64,000 bases of DNA, taken from NCBI RefSeq assembly GCF_000733725.1, contig NZ_JMQM01000001.1, positions 186,001 through 250,000 on the forward strand, in the 5' to 3' direction. The position numbers and the translations under genes were made by a program. Positions 17,094 to 26,012 of this stretch are shown here, piece by piece. Source of the stretch: Nitratireductor basaltis (GTDB taxonomy: Bacteria; Pseudomonadota; Alphaproteobacteria; Rhizobiales; Rhizobiaceae). Each line of letters starts with the position of its first letter. Position 1 is the stretch's first letter. Below the pieces are notes generated by a model. It was not told where the DNA came from. It was given only the letters and a program-made list of their open reading frames with translations, and made no database searches.

Positions 17094-17483
17094 CTAGCGT
17101 ACCGACACGCCCGGGCCGACAAGGATTTCCTTGCCGGAGCCCAGAACTGCAATGATACCGTCGGAGAAGAGCTTCACTTCCTTGACGGTGCCGGTGACAG
17201 TCCCGTCTGCGGAGGTCAGCTCGCGTCCGACCAGCGAACCGGCCTGGGCCAGAGAGGATGCTGCCAGAAGCTGGTCGAGCTTCGAGTTCATCTGGACCGA
17301 CTGCTCAACCTGCGAGAATGTCGCGAGCTGTGCGACATAATCCGTCGATTCCATCGGGCTCGTCGGATCCTGGTTCTTCATTTCCGCGACCAGCAGCTTC
17401 AGGAACGACTGATAGTCGACAGCCGTCCCAGAGGAAGCTGCACTCGGATTGGTCGATGCGGCGGTGGCACTGTTCACGATCAT
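17094..17483 (-). CDS. flgD: hook-cap protein FlgD, short form
   Basis: The 129-residue protein carries the FlgD N-terminal signature YQSFLKLLVAEMKNQDPTSPMESTDYVAQLATFSQVEQSVQMNSKLDQLL. The enterobacterial hook-cap protein is about 230 residues; here the C-terminal Tudor/FnIII part is reduced to one short strand segment (GRELTSADGTVTGTVKEVKLFSDGIIAVLGSGKEI), as is usual in rhizobia. FlgD caps the growing hook. It lies 4 bp after flbT. Confidence 0.92.
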   Translation of the reverse strand: MIVNSATAASTNPSAASSGTAVDYQSFLKLLVAEMKNQDPTSPMESTDYVAQLATFSQVEQSVQMNSKLDQLLAASSLAQAGSLVGRELTSADGTVTGTVKEVKLFSDGIIAVLGSGKEILVGPGVSVR

Positions 17484-17487
17484 TGCA

Positions 17488-17925
17488 TCAGGCTCCCACT
17501 GCCTTCTTGAATTCGGTCACGGGTGAGGAGGCGGGCTTGCCCACGATCTCCTCTTCCAGAGGATAGAGCTGGCGGATGGCCTTCAGCGCATCGTAGACCT
17601 GCGCCTCGACAACCATTTCATCCACATGCTTCAGGCCGGCAAGGATCTGCTCGTTGCGGAAGGCGCTGAGCAGGTTGTTCATCGTGGTGCGGTAAAGTCC
17701 CATGGTCTGCTCCCGGGATTCCGGGTTCATCAGCATGACCTGCACCACGAAGTAAAGCTGGCGCAGCGGGGTGACCGCCTCTTCGGGCTGCAGTACATGG
17801 TTCTGCAGCAGGAACTGAACGTCGTTCAGGAATTCCAGCTGACACTTGCGATCCACCTTGATGACCGCGCCGTTGACATAGATCTTCTCGCCGGCCTTGA
17901 GTGAAATCTTCAGCGTGTTCTTCAT
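17488..17925 (-). CDS. flbT: flagellin mRNA regulator FlbT
   Basis: The 145-residue protein begins MKNTLKISLKAGEKIYVNGAVIKVDRKCQLEFLNDVQFLLQ, the FlbT signature. In Caulobacter FlbT binds the 5' untranslated region of flagellin mRNA and controls its stability; in other alphaproteobacteria the effect can be positive. The flagellin genes here share a conserved leader (31687, 32862, 34044), a natural candidate target. Its ATG overlaps the flaF stop by 4 bases, so FlaF and FlbT are translationally coupled. Confidence 0.93.
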   Translation of the reverse strand: MKNTLKISLKAGEKIYVNGAVIKVDRKCQLEFLNDVQFLLQNHVLQPEEAVTPLRQLYFVVQVMLMNPESREQTMGLYRTTMNNLLSAFRNEQILAGLKHVDEMVVEAQVYDALKAIRQLYPLEEEIVGKPASSPVTEFKKAVGA

Positions 17926-18269
17926 CTCAAGCCGTCCCTGATGATCTGCGACACCTCAATGAGGCCGTCGAAATTACTGGAGCGACCCTGGCGGATCTCT
18001 TCCGCTTCGCGCAGCAGCCACAATCCGATGGAAATGAGATTGGCCCGCAGTTCCTGGGATAGCTCGTTTTCCGGGTCGCCGAGATCTTCGATCAACGCGG
18101 TCCAGACGCGGTTCATGAACAGAACCGCTTCGATGGCCTGTCGCGACTGCGGACCGGCATCGCGCGCCTCGATCAGAAGATCGATGGATCGGGAAAGAAG
18201 CTGCTGCTCACGATCCTTGGCGTCGGCGATGGAGTCCGTTTGAACCTCGCTATAGGAAAACTGATACAT
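17922..18269 (-). CDS. flaF: flagellar biosynthesis regulator FlaF
   Basis: The 115-residue protein starts MYQFSYSEVQTDSIADAKDREQQLLSRSIDLL and continues helical with ALIEDLGDPENELSQELRANLISIGLWLLREAEEIRQG, the FlaF pattern. FlaF acts with FlbT in flagellin production, probably as a secretion chaperone or positive factor. It sits between flgL and flbT, the standard alphaproteobacterial order. Confidence 0.92.
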   Translation of the reverse strand: MYQFSYSEVQTDSIADAKDREQQLLSRSIDLLIEARDAGPQSRQAIEAVLFMNRVWTALIEDLGDPENELSQELRANLISIGLWLLREAEEIRQGRSSNFDGLIEVSQIIRDGLR

Positions 18270-18292
18270 GGGCCGGCTGTCTTCTCGTGTTA

Positions 18293-19339
18293 TCAGAGGT
18301 GGCGAAGCAGGCTGAGCTGCTGGATACGGGCGGTGAGGGCGTAGGAGGTTTCGATCTGCGTCAGAAGCTCGTTGAGCTTGGTTGAAGCTTCGTAAGGGTC
18401 GACGCCCTCCATCTCATTGACAAAGAGTTTGGACAGGTCGATCTGGGCTTCCACGCGATCGGTGGCGTCCTTAACGCGAATTTCGGCTACACCTACTTCG
18501 GACTGGACGCGGGCGACGTCGGCGACGGCTTCACCCACCAGGGCGGTCGCCTTCGTGTAAAGCGCCTTCTGCGTTTCCTCCGAGAGCGGTATTTTCAGCA
18601 GATCGGACGTCATTGCGGTGGCAAGAGCCACCTTGCGCATGCCGATGCTGTTGGCGGTCGTCGATGTCTGCGCCGTTTCATTCAATGTGATGCGGCTGGT
18701 GATCGTCTCGTTGGATGCGTTGGACCATGCCGCCTGCCAGTCGGTGCCCAAGAAGCCGGGGAGCAGCGTGTTGTCGATGAAGTCGTTCATCTGGGCGGCG
18801 GTGATGCTTGCTGCCGCCGGATCCGACTGCGGGAAGCCGAAATGGGTCTGGAAATAGGTGTCGAACTGCGCCTGGTTGGGCGAACCCGGTGCGGTGAATT
18901 CGTTGACGGGTTTCACATCGGTGTTGATGCCCGCGAAGAGGTATTCACCGTTCATGTTGGTGTTGAGGATGCTTGTCACCGACTCCAGCGAGCGTGTTGC
19001 GGCAGCGCGCACGATGCTGGTGTCACTGACGCCTGAAACAGCCGCGGTCAGTGTGGAAAGCAGGTCCTGCGAAACGTTGGAGAATTGCTCCAGTGCATTC
19101 TGCGTGGCGCTAAGGCGGTTGGCTGCAAGTCCATTGGAATCCAGCAGGTTTTCCAGTCGCTGGATGTCGCGTGTCATCGAGAAGGAGAAGCCTGCGCGTG
19201 CGCCCAGTGTGGCGCCTGGATCGGCCAGGCGCTGCGTTGTCACTTCCTGCTGGCGCTGCACCAGCTCCACCTGCATGCGCATCATGTGGTTGCGCATGGT
19301 CTGGGATATGGCGCTGGAGGAAACGAAGGAGGTCTTCAT
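18293..19339 (-). CDS. flgL: hook-filament junction protein FlgL
   Basis: The 348-residue protein starts MKTSFVSSSAISQTMRNHMMRMQVELVQRQQEV. It has flagellin-like helical ends (LADPGATLGARAGFSFSMTRDIQRLENLLDSNGLAANRLSATQNAL; C-terminal EGVDPYEASTKLNELLTQIETSYALTARIQQLSLLRHL) and a variable middle containing NTNMNGEYLFAGINTD, the usual FlgL string. It joins hook to filament along with FlgK, which lies immediately upstream with a 2-bp gap. Confidence 0.92.
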   Translation of the reverse strand: MKTSFVSSSAISQTMRNHMMRMQVELVQRQQEVTTQRLADPGATLGARAGFSFSMTRDIQRLENLLDSNGLAANRLSATQNALEQFSNVSQDLLSTLTAAVSGVSDTSIVRAAATRSLESVTSILNTNMNGEYLFAGINTDVKPVNEFTAPGSPNQAQFDTYFQTHFGFPQSDPAAASITAAQMNDFIDNTLLPGFLGTDWQAAWSNASNETITSRITLNETAQTSTTANSIGMRKVALATAMTSDLLKIPLSEETQKALYTKATALVGEAVADVARVQSEVGVAEIRVKDATDRVEAQIDLSKLFVNEMEGVDPYEASTKLNELLTQIETSYALTARIQQLSLLRHL

Positions 19340-19341
19340 CT

Positions 19342-20799
19342 TTATCTCGCAATCGACATCAGGGTGGCCAGCATCTCGTCAACGACGCTCATCAGACGCG
19401 CGGATGCCTCGTAGGAATGCTCAAGCTCGAGAAGCAGCGCCATTTCCTCGTCCATGTTGACGCCGATTTCGTTGGACAGCGCGGTTGCCGTGCGAACGGA
19501 CAAGGCTTCCTTGGATTCTGCTCCGCGTGCCGCATCCTGGCGCAAGGCTTCAAGCCAGCCTATGGAATCGGCGGTGTAGCCCGTCAGGCTGCGCGGTGAG
19601 GCGATGCCAGCCGCAGGATCGAAGGCGATTGGTTCATCGAGCTTCTGGGTATAGGCAATCAGCGTATCCGAGTATGAAGCGGCGCCCGAGGTGTTTTTCA
19701 CATAGGCAGCACCATTCATGCCACCATCGCGCAGAAGCTGAACATTGCCGCCTTGTTCGGAATCAACGGCGGCGTTGACGGTAATCCGGCCGGCAAGTCC
19801 CTCGACGAGTGTTCCCGAAGCGGGAAGGGCAGGGCCGCCCGGCCAGGTAAAGAGTCCTGCCAGCGGATTCGTACCGGAGGCGTCGGTCTCGGCGAAGGCC
19901 TCGATCAGGCCGCGGGCCGTCTCGTCGAGCTGGCGCTGCATCTGGGGGGCGACCGTGTCGCGCATCTGCAGTTTGGCGGCCAAGGTGCCTTGAGAAGTCG
20001 TATTGCCTGCGGTGCCCGCGGACAATGGCACGCCGTCCACATAGATGGCATTGCCGGTCATGGCGGCGGTATAGGTTGTGTTCGGCGTGAAGGTCACCGG
20101 TCGCGCGACGGTTTCGAACAATGTGGCGCCGTCGGCAGTCAGCACCATCATGTCGTTCTCCTGTCTGCTCACGGTGGAGACAGGAACATATTCGGAGATC
20201 TTCTTGAGGAGATTGTCGCGTGCATCCAGCGCGTCTGCGGCATCGCTGCCAGCGCGGGTTGCTTTCACCACTTCCTTGTTCACCGTCTCGAATTCGGCAA
20301 GAAGCCGGTTCAGATCATCAACCGAGGTTTTTATTTCAGCGTCGATTTCCGCGCGATAGCTCTGGATCGCCTGGGTGCCGTTGTTGAGTGTCCGGACAAG
20401 GCCGCGCGCAGCCTCGACTGCGTTCTCTGCCAGCGTGGCGTTGGATGGAGTGGCCGCATAGGTTTGCAGCGCCTCCTGCAGCACACCCAATTTCTGGGCC
20501 GGAGACGTGGAGTTGTCCGGTCCATTGACGCGAAGCTGCAGCGTGTTGAGCCCGCTCGACAGAGAGGCCTGAGCCTGCCAGCCCGAAAGGGCCGACAGGT
20601 TTTGACGGAAAAGCGCCTCATTGGTGGCACGCCTGATCTCGCTGATGCGCGCGCCACCATTGGTGCTTGAATAGATCGACGTACGGCGTGCGTAATCGGG
20701 GTTGGAGGCTTCGGAGATGTTGCGCGAAACTACGCTTGTCTGGCGCGACGTGTTGAACAGCGCCGACTGAGCGATACTGAGTGCAGATGTAAGCGACAT
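19342..20799 (-). CDS. flgK: hook-associated protein FlgK
   Basis: The 485-residue protein begins MSLTSALSIAQSALFNTSRQTSVVSRNISEASNPDYARR, the rod/hook-family N-terminus, followed by FlgK strings LQEALQTYAATPSNATLAENAVEAARGLVRTLN and LLAEFETVNKEVVKATRAGSDAADALDARDNLLKKIS. The C-terminus GVNMDEEMALLLELEHSYEASARLMSVVDEMLATLMSI completes the pattern. It is the first junction protein, next to the hook. It lies 44 bp after flgE. Confidence 0.93.
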   Translation of the reverse strand: MSLTSALSIAQSALFNTSRQTSVVSRNISEASNPDYARRTSIYSSTNGGARISEIRRATNEALFRQNLSALSGWQAQASLSSGLNTLQLRVNGPDNSTSPAQKLGVLQEALQTYAATPSNATLAENAVEAARGLVRTLNNGTQAIQSYRAEIDAEIKTSVDDLNRLLAEFETVNKEVVKATRAGSDAADALDARDNLLKKISEYVPVSTVSRQENDMMVLTADGATLFETVARPVTFTPNTTYTAAMTGNAIYVDGVPLSAGTAGNTTSQGTLAAKLQMRDTVAPQMQRQLDETARGLIEAFAETDASGTNPLAGLFTWPGGPALPASGTLVEGLAGRITVNAAVDSEQGGNVQLLRDGGMNGAAYVKNTSGAASYSDTLIAYTQKLDEPIAFDPAAGIASPRSLTGYTADSIGWLEALRQDAARGAESKEALSVRTATALSNEIGVNMDEEMALLLELEHSYEASARLMSVVDEMLATLMSIAR

Positions 20800-20843
20800 T
20801 ACTCCTCTTTCCGGCCCCCCACGAGCCGATCAATGAACGGTCA

Positions 20844-22079
20844 CTATCTCTTCAGATTGACCAGCAGCTCCATGAGATCGGAACCGGTCTGGAACACTTT
20901 CGAATTTGCCGTGTAGCTGCGCTGGGACTCGATCATCTCGGTCAGTTCCTGCGCGATATCCACATTGGAATTCTCGACCGCGCCGGAGACGATATCGCCC
21001 ATGCCGCCATTGCCCGCGAAGCCGATGCGAACGGCACCTGAATTCGGGCTTTCGGTAAAGACATTGCCCGCCAGAACCTGAAGCTGGTCCGGGCTTGTCA
21101 CGCTTGCTACCGGAATGCGGTAAAGCGGCTTGAACGAGCCGTCGGCATACTGGGCGTAGATCACGCCGTCCGTGCCGATCTCGACGCTTTCGATCGTGCT
21201 CGGCGGTGCGCCATCCATGGCGGCATCCGAAATGTCGAACGGGGCGCCGAGCTGCGTCATGTTGCTCAGATCGAGTTCGATCGCCTGGCCGGAGGCAAGA
21301 GCGAGACTGGCGTTTGCCGGAGCTGTGAGCGCACCAGTATTGTCGAAGGTCATGGTCGCGGTGCCGCCAGGCACGAGGCTGCCGGTAGCTCGGTCGTAGA
21401 CCTCTACCTGCCACTCATCCACGCCAGTGCCGGTAGATGCGTCATATTCGCTGGTCTTCGACATGTAGACATCGAAGAGCATCTCTTCGCCCATTGTCCC
21501 ATAGGCAACGAGGGAGGTTTTCTTGGTGTAGTTGGTCGTGCTGGGTGCACCGGTCAGGACTTCAGCATCCGCGGGAAGATTACCCTTGAGGAAGCCGTTT
21601 TCCGTCGGCGTCGCGACGAGTTCACTCTGGGTGATCGTGACAGGCTCCAGGCCGGCATAGCCGTTGGCGGTCGCAGCGGGTTCGCCGTTTGCGTAGCTGT
21701 AGCCCATGAGCTGGAAGCCGCCGGCATTGACCATCTGGCCTTCGGAATTGAGAACGAAGGAGCCGGCACGCGTGAGAAGCGGTTGGCCGGACGGGTTCTG
21801 CACCACAAAGAAGCCTTCGCCCTTGATGGCGAGATCCGTCACCGAAGTCGTGTATTGCAGCACGCCCTGCGTCGAGATCGCATTGCGGACTGTCGTGGTC
21901 ACACCGCCGGAATTATAGGACCCCTGCGTGCTGGGAATGACCAGCGTGGAGAATTCCGTCTTGGCGCGCTTGTATCCGTTGGTGCTGGAATTGGCGATAT
22001 TGTCGGCGACGGTGGAGAGCCGGTTTGCCTGGGCATTCATGCCCGACACGCCGGTTCTCATCATTCCATAAAGGCTCAT
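20844..22079 (-). CDS. flgE: flagellar hook protein FlgE
   Basis: The 411-residue protein begins MSLYGMMRTGVSGMNAQANRLSTVADNIANSSTNGYKRAKTEF, the hook N-terminal domain, and ends VENSNVDIAQELTEMIESQRSYTANSKVFQTGSDLMELLVNLKR, the flagellar basal-body rod C-terminal domain. The central domain carries GLEPVTITQSELVATPTENGFLKGNLP and a beta-rich body. Size and context (rem upstream, flgK downstream) match rhizobial FlgE. Confidence 0.94.
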   Translation of the reverse strand: MSLYGMMRTGVSGMNAQANRLSTVADNIANSSTNGYKRAKTEFSTLVIPSTQGSYNSGGVTTTVRNAISTQGVLQYTTSVTDLAIKGEGFFVVQNPSGQPLLTRAGSFVLNSEGQMVNAGGFQLMGYSYANGEPAATANGYAGLEPVTITQSELVATPTENGFLKGNLPADAEVLTGAPSTTNYTKKTSLVAYGTMGEEMLFDVYMSKTSEYDASTGTGVDEWQVEVYDRATGSLVPGGTATMTFDNTGALTAPANASLALASGQAIELDLSNMTQLGAPFDISDAAMDGAPPSTIESVEIGTDGVIYAQYADGSFKPLYRIPVASVTSPDQLQVLAGNVFTESPNSGAVRIGFAGNGGMGDIVSGAVENSNVDIAQELTEMIESQRSYTANSKVFQTGSDLMELLVNLKR

Positions 22080-22166
22080 GCGGATTTCTCCTCGTTACGC
22101 TTATTGGAGGATAACCGTCGTGACTTGCGCGAAGCTGGCCACGAGCCTGTCGCCTTCCTTCTCGTG

Positions 22167-22838
22167 CTATTCCACCAGCCGGTAGCCGAGGTAGCGTTTT
22201 GAATCGATTGGATCGAATCCCAGCCGGGCGCGCAGCTTCTTGCGAAGCTTGGAAATGTGGCTTTCAACCACGTTCTCTTCGACTTCCTCGTCGAAAATGC
22301 CGTAGATCGCATTGAAGATCTGCGACTTGGTCACGCGACGCGAGGCGTTGCTCGCCAGATATTCCAGGATGCGGCGTTCCCTGCGCGGTAGCGGCAGCGG
22401 CTCGCCATCGATCTCGGGGTCGCGGCCATCGGCAAAGATGCGCATCGGTCCGATCTGGGTGAAGCTTGGCTGCTGCTGGGCGACGCGGCGACTGATGGCG
22501 GTGATGCGTGCGAGGATCTCGCGAACATGCACCGGCTTGCGAACCACATCGTCAACACCTGCTTCAAACAGGCGCAGCGTATCTTCCAGCGACTGCTGTT
22601 CGGCCAGTGCTATGACGGGAGCGTTCGAACGCTCGCGGATGCGTTTGGCGGGCATGTCGACTTCGCTGCATTGTCCAAGCAGGAACGCGCTGACGGCCTT
22701 CAGGTCGTCATCTGCCGCACTGTCTACCCATTCACCAAACTCGCCCGGACCAAATCCCGCCGTAGCCACACCTTCGCGGCCAAAAAGAGAATTATACCCC
22801 TGGGTTACAAGTTCACGCTCGTCCACCACAACGATCAT
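22167..22838 (-). CDS. OmpR-type flagellar response regulator Rem/FtcR
   Basis: The 223-residue protein has an N-terminal receiver-like domain (residues 1-118) and a winged-helix DNA-binding domain ([70 protein letters not shown]). Position and make-up match Rem of Sinorhizobium and FtcR of Brucella, orphan regulators of flagellar genes. The receiver is atypical: where the phosphoacceptor Asp should follow strand 3 it reads [13 protein letters not shown], and the usual Thr/Ser after strand 4 is Ala (VIALAE), while Lys101 is kept. It probably works without phosphorylation. The AT-rich 22839-22930 region holds its promoter. Confidence 0.88.
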   Translation of the reverse strand: MIVVVDERELVTQGYNSLFGREGVATAGFGPGEFGEWVDSAADDDLKAVSAFLLGQCSEVDMPAKRIRERSNAPVIALAEQQSLEDTLRLFEAGVDDVVRKPVHVREILARITAISRRVAQQQPSFTQIGPMRIFADGRDPEIDGEPLPLPRRERRILEYLASNASRRVTKSQIFNAIYGIFDEEVEENVVESHISKLRKKLRARLGFDPIDSKRYLGYRLVE

Positions 22839-22973
22839 GAAGAGCCCCCTTCCGAATCACTTGTTAACCAAGAAGTAACCGGTGGGCGGAATCGCTGACA
22901 ACATATATTTTCAATTATAAATATTTCAGGAGCAGCTGTGACTCATCTGCACAGTTGTCCTGACTGACAACAC

Positions 22974-23525
22974 TCACTGGTTGCAGAAGGTCCGCGCGCC
23001 TGGTGTCCATTCACCGAAGCCCGTTGCAACCATATTGGCGATCACCCGGCACAGATATCGCTTCTGGGCGGGGTCGTTGTTCGGGCCGGCGTGATACCGC
23101 GCGACTGCCATGGACCAGCTTTCATGACGCGCCTTCAATTGTTTCAGGAATCGGGCGGCATATTCCACATTCGTGTGTGGATCCAGCATGGCTGCCACAT
23201 CGTCGAATCTGGACGCGTGATAGTGATGATTGATTTGCATGCAGCCGAGATCGATAAGTTTGCGTCCTTCGGCACGGGCACGCTTGAAAGCCTGCAGTGC
23301 TTCTTCCTTCGATGATCCGTAGAAGGTCTGACCCTCGATATTGAGGGCATAGGGCTGAAGGCTGCCTTTCACGCCTGTTTCCGTCAGGCCTACAGCATAG
23401 AGAATTCCTGGCGGAATCGCATATTTCTCAGCAGCGGCAAGTATTTCTGCTTCGCATGGATTTGAAGCGGACAACGCTGCTGAAGCGTGGATGCTAAATA
23501 TACAGGCTGTCAGTATCCGCAGCAT
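22974..23525 (-). CDS. lytic transglycosylase (SLT domain) of the flagellar locus
   Basis: ATG 23525 gives 183 residues with a clean signal peptide (MLRILTACIFSIHASAALSAS); the frame extends further upstream but over fliK. The SLT fold is evident: AAAEKYAIPPGILYAVGLTETGVKG contains the catalytic Glu, IDLGCMQINHHYHA gives the GxMQIN motif, MLDPHTNVEYAARFLKQLKAR is the third motif, and VARYHAGPN the fourth. Such enzymes open peptidoglycan so the rod can pass. It overlaps the 3' end of fliK by 32 bases. FlgJ in this locus has no muramidase domain, so this is probably the dedicated enzyme. Confidence 0.85.
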   Translation of the reverse strand: MLRILTACIFSIHASAALSASNPCEAEILAAAEKYAIPPGILYAVGLTETGVKGSLQPYALNIEGQTFYGSSKEEALQAFKRARAEGRKLIDLGCMQINHHYHASRFDDVAAMLDPHTNVEYAARFLKQLKARHESWSMAVARYHAGPNNDPAQKRYLCRVIANMVATGFGEWTPGARTFCNQ

Positions 23526-24786
23526 TGTTCTGTTGGTTTTGCGCGCTGGCCCCGCCACGGCCTGAACCGCCTGGATCATTGCTCGACCCGCCCTTGTTTT
23601 GCGAGCCTGAACGGCCATCTGATGCGGCCTGTTCGAAGCCGTTTTCGCGTCCATGCGATCCGTAGTTCTGGGAGGTGGCGGAGTGGCTGTTGGCGTTTTG
23701 CTGAATGGTTATGCGGTCTATGTCATAGCCGAGCGATCGCAGGGCTTTTGCTATCGTGTCTCCGTCCACGGAAAGCTTGTTTCGAGCAGCCTCGGTTTCA
23801 ACCTGAATTTCAACGGTAAGTTGATCTCCGCTTCCTTTCAGGATTGCGGTGACATTGCCAAGCTCGGCCGGACGCAGCTGGATCTTAATTGTGTGCAAGA
23901 TGTCAGGGGTACTTGAATTCGCCCTAAAAATTTCTCTAGGGGCTGACGAAGCAGCAGCCTGGAATGCCTTGTCGCCGGAAAGTGCCGATGTCACCTGGTC
24001 GGCGATTGGTGAGGGAGCATGGGATGTGCCCGCGATAGGTTGCGGGGAAGACGTCACGCTTACGGTCTTGAAGACGTTTTGAGCATGCTCGTCACGCCGA
24101 CCGCCGCGCCCCATCTCGCTGCCCTGATCCTGCGAATTCGCATCGGCAGCCTTCATCAAGACGGAACGGTCCGTCGCCGGTGTTGCCGGCCTGGCAGTCT
24201 CCGTCTCGCTTTTTAGTGACTGCGCCGGAATGGCGGACTGCTTTTCAGCAGTGCCTACGGTCTCCGATCTGCCTGGTTCGGTCCCGGCGGAATTCACCGT
24301 CTGGGACGAGAAAGGTGCAGTCGTTACGACGGGTTCGTCAGTGACATCTTCCGGTGTCTCCTGATCAACAGATAGAGCCTTGGCAGCATCTGTCCCAGGA
24401 TTGGCATTCTGAACAGGTTTGGCAACCGGGAGCTCGGATAGTTCCGATCCAGCTTCACCTTCATCTTCGGCAAGAGCGTCCGGATCGCTCGTTGCAGCAG
24501 GACTGGCGGACAAAGTGATCCTGGCTAAAGGCTCCGGCGCGGAGACACCCTCCAATCCGGTTGAGAGCCTGCCCAGAATATCGTTGAGCTTCGTCGGACC
24601 TGCAACTTTCTCACCGGTTTCACCGGCGGGAAACTTGAGTGCGGTATCCTGATCCTGCTTCGCACCGAATTGCAGCGCGTTTTGGAACAGCTCCTTGGCA
24701 CCGTCGCCATCGATGTTTTTTGCAAGGCTTGTCTTGTCGCCTTTCGCGGGCAGACCGCCAAGGAGCGTGGACATGAGCGCGTTCAT
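23494..24786 (-). CDS. fliK: hook-length control protein FliK (formerly MotD)
   Basis: The 430-residue protein is low-complexity, rich in Ser/Ala/Thr/Glu over the first 280 residues, as is normal for the ruler part. The conserved C-terminal hook-length domain reads ILHTIKIQLRPAELGNVTAILKGSGDQLTVEIQVETEAARNKL followed by LRSLGYDIDRITIQQ. In Sinorhizobium the gene at this place was first named motD and later recognised as fliK. Its ATG overlaps the motC stop by 4 bases. Confidence 0.9.
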   Translation of the reverse strand: MNALMSTLLGGLPAKGDKTSLAKNIDGDGAKELFQNALQFGAKQDQDTALKFPAGETGEKVAGPTKLNDILGRLSTGLEGVSAPEPLARITLSASPAATSDPDALAEDEGEAGSELSELPVAKPVQNANPGTDAAKALSVDQETPEDVTDEPVVTTAPFSSQTVNSAGTEPGRSETVGTAEKQSAIPAQSLKSETETARPATPATDRSVLMKAADANSQDQGSEMGRGGRRDEHAQNVFKTVSVTSSPQPIAGTSHAPSPIADQVTSALSGDKAFQAAASSAPREIFRANSSTPDILHTIKIQLRPAELGNVTAILKGSGDQLTVEIQVETEAARNKLSVDGDTIAKALRSLGYDIDRITIQQNANSHSATSQNYGSHGRENGFEQAASDGRSGSQNKGGSSNDPGGSGRGGASAQNQQNNAADTDSLYI

Positions 24787-26012
24787 CGTTTTTCCTCCAG
24801 AAGCCGGTCAATGGCTTCGAGCTTTTTACGAGCATCCTGCAGATATGTGCCTTCGGCATCGGGTGCGGTTGGCGCAGTGGCAGAGGCGGGCACAAGGCTT
24901 GCCTCGTCATTCTCGTCCATCTGCGCCGGCTGCGGCGCCATGCTTGCTTCGACAGTGATGACCGGAGGTTCGATAACGCTGCGTGCGATTGCCTTGGCAG
25001 CCCGAAGCAGTTCCTTGTCACTTGCAGACAGGCGCTTCTCGTCAATCGACTGCAGCGTCGCAAGAACCTCGTTCACGTTTTCCTTGGTAACCGAGGCTGC
25101 GCTTTCATAGAGGATCGCGCGCGGGTCCTGCGGTTGAGGCTTGCCGGGATCACTCGGCTTCTTTTCCGCCTGTTCGGATGCGAATGCGAGCAGACCTTCA
25201 TGACCGTCGATGGCTGCCTGACGGGCAATGCGCAAATAAATCACGCGGGCTTGCTCATTGCTCATTCGGTCGGCGATCTGGGCAACTTCCTCCAGATCGA
25301 TGCGGTCGCGCATGGCCACGATACCGGCCACCAGGCTTTCGGCGAACTGACTTGCATAGGGCGAATGGATGAAGCGGCTGACATATTGTCGTGCGGCGCG
25401 CGCAAAACGCTCCGCGTCGCCGAGAATGGCGGTAGCATCCAGCGTGCGGCGAAGTGCGGCTTCCTCGAGAAGCGTGCCCGGTGCCATGAGACGCGTCTGA
25501 TCGAACAGTTCCAGCGCGCGTTGGGGCGTGTCGCGCATCAGAAGGGACCCGGCGACAAGGCCCAGTGGCGCGCCAACCGCATTGGGAAGATCCAGCGGAT
25601 TGACGCCGCCAAGCGCAGCGCGGGCGCGGTTAGGATCTCCAAGCGCATAGCTCAGGAGCCCGTCGCCGATAGTGCGCAAGTCGCCTTCGAGGCTGAGCGT
25701 GGCAAAAACCTCGCGGATTGTTGCCGGATTGCCGCCACTCGAGGCATAGGCCAGCAAGGCGTTCAGATTGCGCGCATCGTCATAGGCTTCGCGCGGTGCA
25801 TCGCGCAGCCGTGCATCGATGATGTTCAGTAGCTTGGTCTGCATGGGAAGTGCTGCATGATCGCCGTCGGCGATCCTGTCCTGCACGACCTGCAGCGAGC
25901 GCATCATCTGGTATGGCTCAAGCCCAGCGGCTTTGACAGGCAGGCTGGCTGCGAGCGCTGCCAAGCCCACAGTGCCAATTATCGCTGCAATGCGCCCGGC
26001 ACGCTGCGGCAT
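24783..26012 (-). CDS. motC: periplasmic motility protein MotC
   Basis: ATG 26012 overlaps the motB stop in a TGATG arrangement, giving 409 residues. A signal peptide (RIAAIIGTVGLAALAASLPVKA) precedes AGLEPYQMMRSLQVVQDRIADGDHAALPMQTKLLNIIDARLRD, the start of the MotC domain. Many helical repeats follow, and a low-complexity C-terminus ends GTYLQDARKKLEAIDRLLEEKR. In Sinorhizobium MotC binds the periplasmic part of MotB and is needed for motor rotation; its chaperone MotE is encoded at 36175. Confidence 0.9.
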   Translation of the reverse strand: MPQRAGRIAAIIGTVGLAALAASLPVKAAGLEPYQMMRSLQVVQDRIADGDHAALPMQTKLLNIIDARLRDAPREAYDDARNLNALLAYASSGGNPATIREVFATLSLEGDLRTIGDGLLSYALGDPNRARAALGGVNPLDLPNAVGAPLGLVAGSLLMRDTPQRALELFDQTRLMAPGTLLEEAALRRTLDATAILGDAERFARAARQYVSRFIHSPYASQFAESLVAGIVAMRDRIDLEEVAQIADRMSNEQARVIYLRIARQAAIDGHEGLLAFASEQAEKKPSDPGKPQPQDPRAILYESAASVTKENVNEVLATLQSIDEKRLSASDKELLRAAKAIARSVIEPPVITVEASMAPQPAQMDENDEASLVPASATAPTAPDAEGTYLQDARKKLEAIDRLLEEKR

